Source: Nitrospinaceae bacterium (lineage in GTDB: Bacteria > Nitrospinota > Nitrospinia > Nitrospinales > Nitrospinaceae). From it: a DNA stretch of 64,000 nt. The notes under the pieces were generated by a model, which was not told the origin of the DNA, ran no database searches, and was given only the letters and a program-made list of their open reading frames with translations. This document shows positions 23,585 to 32,121 of this stretch, piece after piece; the first letter of the stretch is position 1; the number at the start of each line of letters is the position of its first letter. The DNA lies in the NCBI GenBank assembly GCA_024644405.1, contig JAHELC010000008.1, positions 1 to 64,000 on the forward strand, read 5' to 3'. A program made the position numbers and the translations under genes.

Positions 23585-24808
23585 TTACCCTCCTTCCACG
23601 TATTTTTCTTCGAGTTTATCAACCACCGCCGCGCCTATGGAATCGCCCCAGACATTGATGGTGGTGCGGCACCGGTCCAGAAACCAGTCGATCGACAACA
23701 GCATCCCAATCCCCTCCAGAGGCAATCCGACGGACTGCAGAACCATGACCATGGTCACCAATCCTGCTTCCGGGATGCCTGCGGCCCCAATAGCGGCCAG
23801 GGTCGCGGTCACGAATATAATAAGCTGTTCTGAGAATCCCAGAGGCACCCCGATCATTTGAGCGATGAAGATAGCCGCGATCGCCTCGTACATGGCGGTG
23901 CCGTCCATGTTGACCGTCGCGCCAATGGGTAAAACAAACAGCGACGCCTGGCGCGACACGCCATTATTCTCTTCGGCACATTCGATGGTCACCGGTAAAG
24001 TCGCGGAGCTGCTGGCCGTCGAAAATGCCGTGGTCAAAGCCGGGCTCGCTCCCTTGAAATATTTGATGGGATTCCGGCGGGTGAAAAATATCAGAATGGT
24101 GGGAAGGACCACTATCGCGTGAAACAGCAACGCGGCCAGGACAGTAAATGCAAACTTCCCAATCTTCATCAACTCCGCCCAGAAGGCGTCCCCTCCCCCG
24201 GCGGCTCCCAGCTTGGAGGCGATAAGCGCGAAAATTCCCAGCGGCGCCACATACAGTACCAGGTGAACCATTTTCATGATGGCTTCATTCACCGTATCAA
24301 AAAAACTGATGACCCCTTTACCTTTTTCACCCAGTGTGGTCAACACACCGCCAAACACCAACGAAAAAATTATGATGGGCAGAATATCCATTTCCATCAT
24401 GGATTTAACGAGGTTGGGCGAAATGAAGCTCTGTAGAATATCGGTAATTCCCATTGCCCTTTTACTGGCCACTCCTTCGGGAAGGTCGGACACCATCTCC
24501 ACCGACTCTCCGGGTGTCATGAGATTTACCATGCTCAGGCCGATGACTACCGAAAAAGCGGTCGTCGTCATAAAATAAACCAGGGTGATCACCCCGGTTT
24601 TCCCCACTTTGGTGATGTCCCCCAAACCGGAAATTCCGACTATCAACGAAGAGATGATGAGGGGAATGACCAGCATTTTAAGGGCATTCAAAAAGATTTC
24701 CCCGATCCAGTCCACTGCGGTCATTTGAGGTCCGAACCACCAGCCGCAAATTCCCCCCAGAATAATTCCCACTAGAATAAAATATAAAAGCCAGTTATTG
24801 TTTTTCAT
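23585..24808 (-). CDS. Dicarboxylate/amino acid:cation symporter (DAACS family)
   Basis: 407 residues with about eight membrane helices plus re-entrant loops. Family marks are FLNALKMLVIPLIISSLIVG near the start and FSTASSSATLPVTIECAEEN (serine-rich HP1 loop) in the middle. PIGATVNMDGTAMYEAIAAI and GIPEAGLVTMVMVLQSVGLP carry the substrate- and cation-binding residues. Such carriers import glutamate, aspartate or C4-dicarboxylates with H+ or Na+. Which one cannot be read from the sequence. Citrate synthase is divergent from it, with a 123-base gap, and the TauE/SafE gene follows at once. Confidence 0.92.
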   Translation of the reverse strand: MKNNNWLLYFILVGIILGGICGWWFGPQMTAVDWIGEIFLNALKMLVIPLIISSLIVGISGLGDITKVGKTGVITLVYFMTTTAFSVVIGLSMVNLMTPGESVEMVSDLPEGVASKRAMGITDILQSFISPNLVKSMMEMDILPIIIFSLVFGGVLTTLGEKGKGVISFFDTVNEAIMKMVHLVLYVAPLGIFALIASKLGAAGGGDAFWAELMKIGKFAFTVLAALLFHAIVVLPTILIFFTRRNPIKYFKGASPALTTAFSTASSSATLPVTIECAEENNGVSRQASLFVLPIGATVNMDGTAMYEAIAAIFIAQMIGVPLGFSEQLIIFVTATLAAIGAAGIPEAGLVTMVMVLQSVGLPLEGIGMLLSIDWFLDRCRTTINVWGDSIGAAVVDKLEEKYVEGG

Positions 24809-24931
24809 ATTGAGCCGTCAGTTATTTAAGTTGATTACTGGAATTCCCTTTGAGAAACTTTAAGGCAGAGCCGTTTGAGTTTTTGTTTTCCTGTCCAACA
24901 AGCTACCGCGAACCACCCAACGGAGGTTGCC

Positions 24932-26221
24932 ATGACCCAGAACGTCGAATTGATCCACCAGGGCAAATCATACTCGTTACCCATCATAGAAGGAACCTGC
25001 GGGGAACAAGCGGTGGATATTTCCACCCTGCGCACCGCAACGGGATTGATTACCTACGATCCCGGTTTCGTCAGCACCGGTAGCTGTCAAAGCCAAATCA
25101 CGTTTCTGGATGGGGAAAAGGGAGTCCTGCTGTATCGAGGCATCCCGATCGAACAGCTGGCGGAACACAGCAGTTTTATCGAAACGGCCTACCTGCTGAT
25201 CTACGGCAATCTTCCCAATGCGGAGCAACTGGACTACTTCAACCATCATGTCACTCACCATTCCATGATCCACGAATCCCTCAAAAATTTGTATGATGGG
25301 TTTCCCAACAACCCGCACCCCATGGCCGTCTGCAGTGCCGTCGTGGGTTCCCTGGCCACTTTTTACCAGGACCAGCTCAACGAGCAGAACGAGCGGGAAG
25401 TCGAAATCACCATCCATCGGCTCCTGGCGAAACTTCCCACCATCGCCGCCTACAGTTACAAAAAGTCCATCGGCCAACCCTTCTCCTATCCTCAAAACGC
25501 CCTGAGTTATACCGAGAATTTCCTGCACATGATGTTCTCCAACCCATGCGAGGACTATGAAGTGGATCCTCTGGTGGCGAAAGCGCTGGACACCCTTCTG
25601 ATCCTGCACGCCGACCATGAGCAGAATTGTTCTACCAGTACCGTACGTCTGGTCGGCAGTTCCCGGTGCAACCTGTATTCCTCGGTATCGGCTGGAATCT
25701 ATGCCCTTTGGGGACCGTTACACGGAGGCGCCAACCAGGCTGTCATCGAAATGCTGCAAACCATTCAGGATAACGGCGGCAATGTGAAGCAGTTTGTGGA
25801 AAAAGCCAAGGATGCCGATGATCCTTTTCGGTTGATGGGATTCGGACACCGGGTCTACAAAAACTTCGACCCCCGGTCCAAAATAATCAAAAAACTGGCG
25901 CATGAGGTGTTTGAGAAGTTGGGACTCAATGAACCCCTACTGGATATCGCCTTGCAATTGGAGGAAATCGCCCTCAAGGATGACTATTTCATCTCCAAAA
26001 AATTATATCCCAATGTGGACTTTTATTCAGGATTGATTTACAAAGCCCTGCAGATTCCAGTCAACATGTTTCCGGTGATGTTTGCCATCGGTCGCCTGCC
26101 CGGTTGGATTGCACATTGGATTGAGTTGCAAGGAGACAAAGAATTTAAAATCGGCCGGCCGCGGCAGATTTACCAGGGACGAGGAAAGACGGATTACATC
26201 CCTCTAAAGAAAAGAAAATGA
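24932..26221 (+). CDS. gltA: Citrate synthase
   Basis: Condenses oxaloacetate with acetyl-CoA at the entry to the TCA cycle. From ATG 24932 (GGAGG ends seven bases upstream) the protein is 429 residues, the type II length. Hallmarks are PGFVSTGSCQSQITFLDGEK near the N-terminus, YRGIPIEQLAEHS, the active-site stretch ALWGPLHGGANQAVIEML with its histidine, and LMGFGHRVYKNFDPRSKIIK with the second histidine. VDFYSGLIYKALQI holds the catalytic aspartate. The in-frame opening to 24875 lacks a better start. It is convergent with the clpS gene with a 40-base gap and no visible terminator. Confidence 0.96.
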   Translation: MTQNVELIHQGKSYSLPIIEGTCGEQAVDISTLRTATGLITYDPGFVSTGSCQSQITFLDGEKGVLLYRGIPIEQLAEHSSFIETAYLLIYGNLPNAEQLDYFNHHVTHHSMIHESLKNLYDGFPNNPHPMAVCSAVVGSLATFYQDQLNEQNEREVEITIHRLLAKLPTIAAYSYKKSIGQPFSYPQNALSYTENFLHMMFSNPCEDYEVDPLVAKALDTLLILHADHEQNCSTSTVRLVGSSRCNLYSSVSAGIYALWGPLHGGANQAVIEMLQTIQDNGGNVKQFVEKAKDADDPFRLMGFGHRVYKNFDPRSKIIKKLAHEVFEKLGLNEPLLDIALQLEEIALKDDYFISKKLYPNVDFYSGLIYKALQIPVNMFPVMFAIGRLPGWIAHWIELQGDKEFKIGRPRQIYQGRGKTDYIPLKKRK

Positions 26222-26261
26222 TGCGTCGATACAGGATGCCAACACAGGATTTCAGCAGAGA

Positions 26262-26606
26262 CTACAAAGCTTCAATCGAACACTTGAAGGGATAGTTTTC
26301 CATAGCGGCTGCCGTATGAACCTGCTGAACCTTGAATTCGGCCCGCTCCAGAGGCAGGGTGTCGACATGGGCTGCCCCGGTGAGGTGGACTTCCAACATC
26401 AGTTGTTCTGCGGTATGATAATCCTTGCCAAAAATTTTGACTAGCATGCGAACCACAAACTCCGTAGTCGTAACATTATCATCCCACATGATCACTTTAT
26501 ATAACGGCAAAAAAGCCGTCTTTTTGCGGGTCTTCTCTTCAGGAACGACTGCGGGAGCGGGAGCCTCGATATCCGGCAAGGTTTCTGGTAAGGTTTCGGT
26601 CGTCAT
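26262..26606 (-). CDS. clpS: ClpS-like adaptor with altered N-degron pocket
   Basis: 114 residues. The N-terminal about 35 residues are disordered and Pro/Glu-rich. The ClpS core follows: YKVIMWDDNVTTTEFVVRML, AEQLMLEVHLTGAAHV, AEFKVQQVHTAAAMENYPFK. ClpS delivers N-end-rule substrates to ClpA/ClpC. Aligned by eye with E. coli ClpS (VNDDYTPMEF), the pocket reads WDDNVTTTEF: the Met gatekeeper is Thr and the Asn is Asp, while the VH histidine is kept. Substrate preference may therefore differ. No clpA adjoins it. Confidence 0.82.
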   Translation of the reverse strand: MTTETLPETLPDIEAPAPAVVPEEKTRKKTAFLPLYKVIMWDDNVTTTEFVVRMLVKIFGKDYHTAEQLMLEVHLTGAAHVDTLPLERAEFKVQQVHTAAAMENYPFKCSIEAL

Positions 26607-26721
26607 GATTACTAAACTTATAGAAACTAAAGGTTAAATCCAACAAATTCCAGAAGTTTTTCTTGTCAAATATTAAGTTATTCGGCCACTTTTTTCAATA
26701 AATTTTTGCGGAACCAGAAAT

Positions 26722-27621
26722 ATGACCCGCTCCGGGGTAAAATTTGATAAATATTTGAAATTATTTGTCTTAGGGTTATCCATGCTCCTGCTGAGCGCTT
26801 TCTACCCGATTCTTGCTGAAGTATCCGGTCCGCTCAATACTTCGGCTTTTATCAACTCTCAGGGAGAATACCCCTCGTTTGTTCCCAAGGGAGATATCCG
26901 GCGCTTTACGGGAGAAACACTCACATATGACATCGACTTCCTTTTCTTCGAAAAGGCGGCTACCGCAAAGGTGCGCTTTTATGAGTACAAGGGGAAATAT
27001 TATTCAACGCTGTCTGCTGAAACCAGGGGCGTGGTGGGCTTTTTCACCAATTACCGTAAACACTATTACAAGTCGTCATTCGACATTGTCGACCAGGGCC
27101 AACGGGTCCAAACCCATAAATTCGAAAGAGATGTGATCATCGGCAGGGAAAAAGAGCGTACCGTTCACTTTCTGGACTATGCCTCTCACACTCACTTCTG
27201 GTTCCTGTTTAGCGGGGGCGACCTGAAAGAGCGCCAGCGTAACCCCATTCCTGAAGGAGTCATCTATGACGATATCCTTGCGTTCTTTTACAATTTCCGT
27301 AATGGGGTGTACGGTAATTTGAAAAAAGGAAGGACTTACAAGATTGATACCGTGCCGGACCTAAGCATGAAAAGCATTACCACTTATATCAGTACTGAAG
27401 AGGAGCAGGAACTATTTCGCATCAAAGAAAACCGAACCAAAAATGACGAGATGTTATTGAAGGTACTCATTCCAAAAGATGTCTTCAAAACTGAAACCGG
27501 GGAGCTGGTCTTCTGGGCTTCCAACCACTATATACCTCTCGAAACCACGATTAAGGACTACCTCCTGCTGGGGGATTTGCATGGGAGACTGACCAACGGG
27601 ATACCGGGTAAATTAAATTAA
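26722..27621 (+). CDS. DUF3108-like exported protein, copy 1
   Basis: 299 residues with an N-terminal hydrophobic signal (KLFVLGLSMLLLSAFYPILA). The body begins GDIRRFTGETLTYDIDFLFF and continues AKVRFYEYKGKYYSTLSAET and GFFTNYRKHYYKSSFDIVDQ, then FYNFRNGVYGNLKKGRTYKI. That is the periplasmic beta-rich DUF3108 pattern as I recall it. It is a clear paralogue of the gene at 27844, with the same motif order. Function is unknown; the family is associated with the envelope. The gene has its own start ATG at 26722 and a 222-base gap to the second copy. Confidence 0.72.
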   Translation: MTRSGVKFDKYLKLFVLGLSMLLLSAFYPILAEVSGPLNTSAFINSQGEYPSFVPKGDIRRFTGETLTYDIDFLFFEKAATAKVRFYEYKGKYYSTLSAETRGVVGFFTNYRKHYYKSSFDIVDQGQRVQTHKFERDVIIGREKERTVHFLDYASHTHFWFLFSGGDLKERQRNPIPEGVIYDDILAFFYNFRNGVYGNLKKGRTYKIDTVPDLSMKSITTYISTEEEQELFRIKENRTKNDEMLLKVLIPKDVFKTETGELVFWASNHYIPLETTIKDYLLLGDLHGRLTNGIPGKLN

Positions 27622-27783
27622 AATGCCGCGCCCTTGCACCTGCTCTTCCGTCATATCCGTTCGATAATCCCAACAAAATACCTGATCAGATATCCAAAGC
27701 AACCTCACCCAGTTCCTTCCGATAAGTGTATTGCATCTTCAAATAAAACCCCTGACCTGAGAAACCCGGATTCGTTAAATGAG

Positions 27784-27810
27784 TTGACTTCCCAATAAAT
27801 AATGAATAAT
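27784..27810 (+). promoter_or_regulatory. Putative promoter of the second DUF3108 gene
   Basis: TTGACT (27784-27789) and AATAAT (27805-27810) are 15 bases apart, 33 bases before the ATG at 27844. The rest of the 222-base gap holds nothing I recognise. Confidence 0.4.
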
Positions 27811-27843
27811 ATTTAAAATATTTTATTACTGGGCGGCAACGCC

Positions 27844-28809
27844 ATGAAGCTCCCTCCTTACAAATTACTTATCCAGAAAATTTTAAAAGTTTTTTTCGTT
27901 ATCTGCTGGCTTGGCATCAGCTCCACCCCCGCCTTGTCGGAAACTTCGAAAAGCCCAACCCTTGGCACCTATGCCTCGTTCTCACCGAATGGGGATATTC
28001 GCCGTTTTGCCGGCGAAACGCTTTTCTTTGATATGGACTTTATGATTTTTTCAAAAGCCGCTCAGGCGCAAATCAGTTTTTACGAGGAAAACGGCAAATT
28101 CAAATGCATTCTGGTGGCCGAAACCCAGGGTCTGGTGGGTTTTCTGACCTCTTACGTCAAGCATATTTATAAATCCACCTTCGACATCATTGATAACGGG
28201 AAACGCTTGCGCACCACAACATTCGAACGGGAAATCATTGATGGAAGTGACCGGGAGCGAATCGTCCATGTTATGGATTACCTTGCCAAGCGTCACTACT
28301 GGTTTTCATACGATAATGAAACGCTGGTGAAGCAGGACAACGAATCGATTACGGGAGAAGATCCCCTGGACGACGTTCTGGGGCTCTTTTACAATTTTCG
28401 CAACGGTGCTTACGGAAAAATTGAAAAAGGGGGTATATACAAAGTCCCCACCTTCTGGACCAAGGGCAGTTCCAGAACCGCAACCAACGAAATGTCCATT
28501 TACATATCCACCAATTCGGAAAGAGCAAAATTCGAGGAAGAAGAAAGTGGCCAGGAACTGGCCGCTAAGATGCTGATGAAGGTGATGGTTCCTTCAGACT
28601 TGTTTGAAACCAAAAATGGGGAATTATATTTTTGGTCGTCGGAGCACTATGTCCCGCTGGAAGCGATTTATAAGGATTTCATCCTGTTTGGGGATCTGCA
28701 CATCAAATTTGTCAAACGGACGGTGCTCCCGGCCAACCCCCTCGCTTCCACACGGCACTGCTCCTCTAAACATCCCAGGTCGGCAACGGCGGATCCTGCC
28801 AAATGTTAA
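27844..28809 (+). CDS. DUF3108-like exported protein, copy 2
   Basis: 321 residues with a signal peptide (KVFFVICWLGISSTPALSET). The body parallels copy 1: GDIRRFAGETLFFDMDFMIF, AQISFYEENGKFKCILVAET, GFLTSYVKHIYKSTFDIIDN, FYNFRNGAYGKIEKGGIYKV and HYVPLEAIYKDFILFGDLHI. The last about 25 residues have no counterpart in copy 1. They are encoded over the 3' end of the convergent gene at 28766-29110 (44-base overlap), so they may be a read-on tail. Tandem duplication with divergence is the simplest origin. Confidence 0.72.
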   Translation: MKLPPYKLLIQKILKVFFVICWLGISSTPALSETSKSPTLGTYASFSPNGDIRRFAGETLFFDMDFMIFSKAAQAQISFYEENGKFKCILVAETQGLVGFLTSYVKHIYKSTFDIIDNGKRLRTTTFEREIIDGSDRERIVHVMDYLAKRHYWFSYDNETLVKQDNESITGEDPLDDVLGLFYNFRNGAYGKIEKGGIYKVPTFWTKGSSRTATNEMSIYISTNSERAKFEEEESGQELAAKMLMKVMVPSDLFETKNGELYFWSSEHYVPLEAIYKDFILFGDLHIKFVKRTVLPANPLASTRHCSSKHPRSATADPAKC

Positions 28810-29110
28810 CCTCGGTCGTCTCGTCCAGCGTCACCTCGCCAAAAACCACAGAATACGTCGGGGTGTGTTCGCAATCGTAATCCACTTTCATTTTGCGGAT
28901 ATCCCATTGACCGGATTCGGGCCCGACCAGCGTCAACGAGTGGGCAAAGCTGCGAATCTCGAATCCGCCGGAGAAGGTTTCCCCCGGCTGCACACCACCC
29001 TGGGTATCCTCCAGGGGAAGTTTGTGGTTGTTGATGGTGAAATGGACCGGTAGATCGGTTCCCGTGTCTCCGGTTTCGATTTCGATATTGAATCGGTTCA
29101 GCTTAGGCAT
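28766..29110 (-). CDS. Conserved-looking small beta-rich protein next to Nfu, unknown
   Basis: 114 residues starting MPKLNRFNIEIETGDTGTD, acidic and predicted mostly beta strand. It has no signal peptide, membrane helix or motif I know. It starts eight bases after the Nfu scaffold gene stops, on the same strand, so the two are very probably translated from one mRNA, and a role with the Fe-S scaffold is possible. Its last 44 bases overlap the convergent DUF3108 gene. Confidence 0.65.
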   Translation of the reverse strand: MPKLNRFNIEIETGDTGTDLPVHFTINNHKLPLEDTQGGVQPGETFSGGFEIRSFAHSLTLVGPESGQWDIRKMKVDYDCEHTPTYSVVFGEVTLDETTEVNIWQDPPLPTWDV

Positions 29111-29118
29111 GGAGTCCT

Positions 29119-29901
29119 TTAACGGTAATAGGGGTTCGAACCGGCGGCGTGGTCGGTTTCATCATAAATAGCACCGACATAGGGCACCGCTTTCCTGAAG
29201 GCGTTGTGAATCCCCTGTTTCAGAGTCAGATCCGCGGCACTGCATCCCTGACACCCTCCGCCCATTTCAATTGTCACCGTGTTGCCCGTCACCGCAGTAA
29301 GGGTAATACGCCCGCCATGCCCGGCAACTCCGGGATTGACCTCGGTGTCGATCACCTTCTGAATTTCTTCCCGCACCACCGGCTCGGCAGGAATCTTGGC
29401 GATGATGTCTTTGGACACCAGGTCCGTTTCCGCCTGCAGTGTTTTCCTGAGCGCGCTTCCTACATCTTTCGCGAGAGTTTCCCAATCGGAGAGTCCCTTA
29501 GCTCCCGTTTTGGTGACTACGGCGGTAGAGTCGTGGACCAATAACGTTTCGACGGAATCGACACTGAAGACTGACTCGGCCAGAGGAGAACCCGCCGCCT
29601 CTTCAAAATTCGAAAACAACCAGGAATGCCCTTCGAACAGAGGACGGTTCACCATAAATTTGCATTGCTCATTATCCCGCGAGGGCTCGGCTTTGATCAG
29701 GATTTGGTCGGACGAACCAACCTCCGCCGCCTGGTCCACAATCACCGGCGCCTGAATCACCCTTCTCTGAACCGGCGGCGCCTCGGTAAAAGAATTTGCG
29801 GGTTCCGGTGGGTTCGGGGTTTCGCTCACCGGTTTATCCGTGGTGGATTCCTGACGACCCGTCCCTGAGAACATTTGAGATAATTTCTTAAGCACTGACA
29901 T
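29119..29901 (-). CDS. Nfu-type Fe-S cluster scaffold protein
   Basis: 260 residues. The N-terminal about 60 are disordered and Pro/Thr-rich. Residues about 65-155 look like the Nfu N-terminal domain (RPLFEGHSWLFSNFEEAAGS, FSVDSVETLLVHDSTAVVTK). Residues about 170-245 are the NifU C-terminal domain with the cluster-binding pair in GGGCQGCSAADLTLKQGI. Nfu proteins carry and transfer 4Fe-4S clusters to apoproteins. The start ATG 29901 has GGAG nine bases upstream. A following small gene (gap eight bases) may be a partner. No isc or suf genes are nearby. Confidence 0.85.
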   Translation of the reverse strand: MSVLKKLSQMFSGTGRQESTTDKPVSETPNPPEPANSFTEAPPVQRRVIQAPVIVDQAAEVGSSDQILIKAEPSRDNEQCKFMVNRPLFEGHSWLFSNFEEAAGSPLAESVFSVDSVETLLVHDSTAVVTKTGAKGLSDWETLAKDVGSALRKTLQAETDLVSKDIIAKIPAEPVVREEIQKVIDTEVNPGVAGHGGRITLTAVTGNTVTIEMGGGCQGCSAADLTLKQGIHNAFRKAVPYVGAIYDETDHAAGSNPYYR

Positions 29902-30012
29902 ATCGTAACGCTCCTTGAATACCGGATACGGTCACCCGGCTGAGAATTCAATCATTGTAAAGATCGTACCCCACAAAGCTTATTACCCAAAGACCGGAAT
30001 CATTCTATGCAA

Positions 30013-30048
30013 AAAATCCCGCCTGCTACAAGATAACATGCCGGATTA
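30013..30048 (-). terminator. Probable rho-independent terminator after yraN
   Basis: On the minus strand, AATCC and GGATT arms (with one mismatch and two further pairs inside, about 17-base loop) are followed at once by TTTTTT at 30007-30013. It lies about 115 bases beyond the yraN stop. The stem is imperfect. Confidence 0.4.
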
Positions 30049-30163
30049 AATAATATTATATAAATATATGATTTTTATAGTCTATTTAATTAATAAATAT
30101 TTGGATTTCAGCAGGCAAACTACAGGGTTCCCTACCCGGCAAGGGAAGTATTTTGCAGAGTCG

Positions 30164-30535
30164 TTAAAGCCGGAAGGCGTCCTGAATCAGTTTGATGTCC
30201 CAGGTTTTGGGTTGGTTGGGATCGCCTTTAATCCCCACCACGTCGAACCGGCAGTCCCGGTTTTCGATCCGGTGCTGGACCATAAACCCCTTCGCGACCT
30301 GGCCGATTTTTCTTTGCTTGTGCGGCGTGACGGCCTCCAGCGGTTCGCCGTATTCCGCATCGATCCGGGATTTGACCTCGACAAACACCAGCACCTGGTC
30401 CTGCTCGGCAACGACATCGATCTCCCCGGATTTGTTACGATAGTTTTTCTCAATGATGCGGTATCCCCGCTTCTTCAGAAACTTGACCGCCGCGTTCTCG
30501 CCCTCTTTTCCAAAATGCAATCGCTCCTGTGTCAC
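30164..30535 (-). CDS. yraN: YraN/UPF0102 family nuclease-fold protein
   Basis: 123 residues. It begins GKEGENAAVKFLKKRGYRII and has the PD-(D/E)xK-like core NKSGEIDVVAEQDQVLVFVE followed by VKSR, the family signature. The C-terminal part has FDVVGIKGD. The family resembles Holliday-junction-resolvase-type nucleases, and its biological substrate is not settled. The gene is divergent from the membrane protein at 30586. It follows no gene on its strand, and a 262-base AT-rich gap lies between it and Nfu. Confidence 0.9.
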   Translation of the reverse strand: MTQERLHFGKEGENAAVKFLKKRGYRIIEKNYRNKSGEIDVVAEQDQVLVFVEVKSRIDAEYGEPLEAVTPHKQRKIGQVAKGFMVQHRIENRDCRFDVVGIKGDPNQPKTWDIKLIQDAFRL

Positions 30536-30585
30536 TGATTTCCTCCAATATTGCGCAACGGATTCCCGCCTGCTATGCTCTGACC

Positions 30586-31035
30586 ATGATACTCGGCTGG
30601 GAAGACATTATTGGCGGCACCTCCATACTGGCTTTCCTGATCTGGCTGGGCTTTACCGGACTGTTTTATCTGGTGTGCTACCTGGCCGCCCTCAACACCT
30701 TCGACCATATCACCAAAAACAGCCTGGTAAAAATCCCTCTGATGTTGGCGATCGCACCACTGTCCGCCTTCATGATATCCATCTTCAACTACAATCCGTT
30801 GATGCTGTTTCTGTTGATGATGATTTCCAATTACTTCCGGGTCAAAAAACTGGGCGGCCCCGACGACAAGCGATTTCAGGGCCTCACACTCAACCGGCCG
30901 CTGTTCTATACCGCCAGTTACCTTTATATTATCGCGCTCTATGGTTTCGCCGCCTGGTTTCAAAGTCCTGTGGAAGTGGGCGACCTCACCAAACCCCTCT
31001 GGAAAACCTGGTTCCCGGACATTCACGAAAATTGA
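30586..31035 (+). CDS. Small multi-spanning membrane protein, unknown
   Basis: 149 residues from ATG 30586. Four hydrophobic segments are visible: SILAFLIWLGFTGLFYLVCY, PLMLAIAPLSAFMISIF, LMLFLLMMISNYF and LFYTASYLYIIALYGFAAWF. No family is recognised. A longer in-frame opening from 30529 begins within the divergent yraN start and is unlikely. It converges on the methyltransferase gene with a nine-base gap. Confidence 0.6.
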   Translation: MILGWEDIIGGTSILAFLIWLGFTGLFYLVCYLAALNTFDHITKNSLVKIPLMLAIAPLSAFMISIFNYNPLMLFLLMMISNYFRVKKLGGPDDKRFQGLTLNRPLFYTASYLYIIALYGFAAWFQSPVEVGDLTKPLWKTWFPDIHEN

Positions 31036-31044
31036 TACCGTCTG

Positions 31045-31788
31045 CTAGCGCATCATCCTGGGAAACCACATCCCGGTTTTATTCCGGTACGCCGCATATT
31101 CCTCACCGTACTGTTCCAGCAGGGCCTTTTCTTCGTGATGAATCCGGTATTGAAACCCGAACCAGGCGGAGACCAATCCCAAACCTCCCGCCAGCCAGTG
31201 ATGCGTGGTCAGGGCGTACGCCAGAATGACGATCATCATCGCCGTGTAGGAAGGATGCCGTATCCAGGAATACAGTTTTTGGGTCCGCAGGGTCTGTTGC
31301 TCGCGGAAGACGATATCGAATTTGAAAGCCTGCGAACCCAACTGGTAGACCGCCATCACCCGCAATATGGATCCGGCTAAAAATACCGTCATTATAACTG
31401 CCAATTCAAGTTGTCCGAGGGGCACCTCGCTCATCCGGGAAACATAGGACAATCCGATCAAAGCGGCGGCAATCGGCAGAGTATGCCCCAACAGCTGCTT
31501 GACGTGTGCCCGGTCGAACGTGGCATCGGCGGGTTTGACGGTCATCACAAAAATCACCAGTTCGATGACGCCGAATACCATATTGTGAATCGACTGCACC
31601 ACGAACCGGGGTCCAATGACCGGCTCCCATCCAACAGGAATCAAGGGAAGCAGATATATCATCCCCACCATAATGATGTTGAAGTTACAGTTGATACGCA
31701 GCGCGACAACAAACACGGCCAGATAGATCAAAAAGTTGGCCGTAATCCACCAGAACACCCAATGCTCAACCAGCCATGCCTGACCCAT
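31045..31788 (-). CDS. ICMT/PEMT-like membrane methyltransferase family protein
   Basis: 247 residues with about six membrane helices. The C-terminal part has the family signature REQQTLRTQKLYSWIRHPSY, then YRIHHEEKALLEQYGEEYAA and YRNKTGMWFPR. These are the SAM-binding and catalytic segments of isoprenylcysteine O-methyltransferase and phospholipid N-methyltransferase relatives. The bacterial members methylate varied lipids or isoprenoid thiols, and the substrate here is not readable. The start is at 31788, divergent from the reductase gene. Confidence 0.82.
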   Translation of the reverse strand: MGQAWLVEHWVFWWITANFLIYLAVFVVALRINCNFNIIMVGMIYLLPLIPVGWEPVIGPRFVVQSIHNMVFGVIELVIFVMTVKPADATFDRAHVKQLLGHTLPIAAALIGLSYVSRMSEVPLGQLELAVIMTVFLAGSILRVMAVYQLGSQAFKFDIVFREQQTLRTQKLYSWIRHPSYTAMMIVILAYALTTHHWLAGGLGLVSAWFGFQYRIHHEEKALLEQYGEEYAAYRNKTGMWFPRMMR

Positions 31789-32121
31789 TCTCTCTCACCG
31801 GCCCCCTTTACACTGTTGTTTCGGCCCTCTGCCAAGACCGCACTCAATGCTTAATTCATTGAATTTAATGCCAGATCCTGTATCATGAATGCAGCTTGGG
31901 TTCTGACCCCGCAGAGAGTATGGGAAATATAACCCAAAATCGCATTCTTGTGTTTTTTGAAATGTTTTTGTTATATGATTGGTTCATTGTAATAAATAGT
32001 TAGAATCGCCGGGGCCTTTGTAAAACAGGGCGTTTTCCGGCATTTTCCAAACTTTAAACCAAATTGGCGCTTGGGGCAGTTTGCCTCTAGCCCCGATTTT
32101 AAAAATTAGAGCAGGTTTATC
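31789..32121. other. Intergenic stretch between divergent genes
   Basis: 333 bases with no plausible gene. It holds a small palindrome (AATTCA-T-TGAATT, 31853-31865) and a GGG-TTCTGA-CCC hairpin (31898-31909). The AT-rich part around 31948-31980 could supply the reductase promoter (TTGTGT and TTATAT at 17-base spacing, weak). Nothing else is recognised. Confidence 0.4.

Noticed and set aside
31898-31909. GGGTTCTGACCC hairpin considered as a REP/RAYT-type element
   Set aside because: It is a single short hairpin with no second copy and no transposase nearby.
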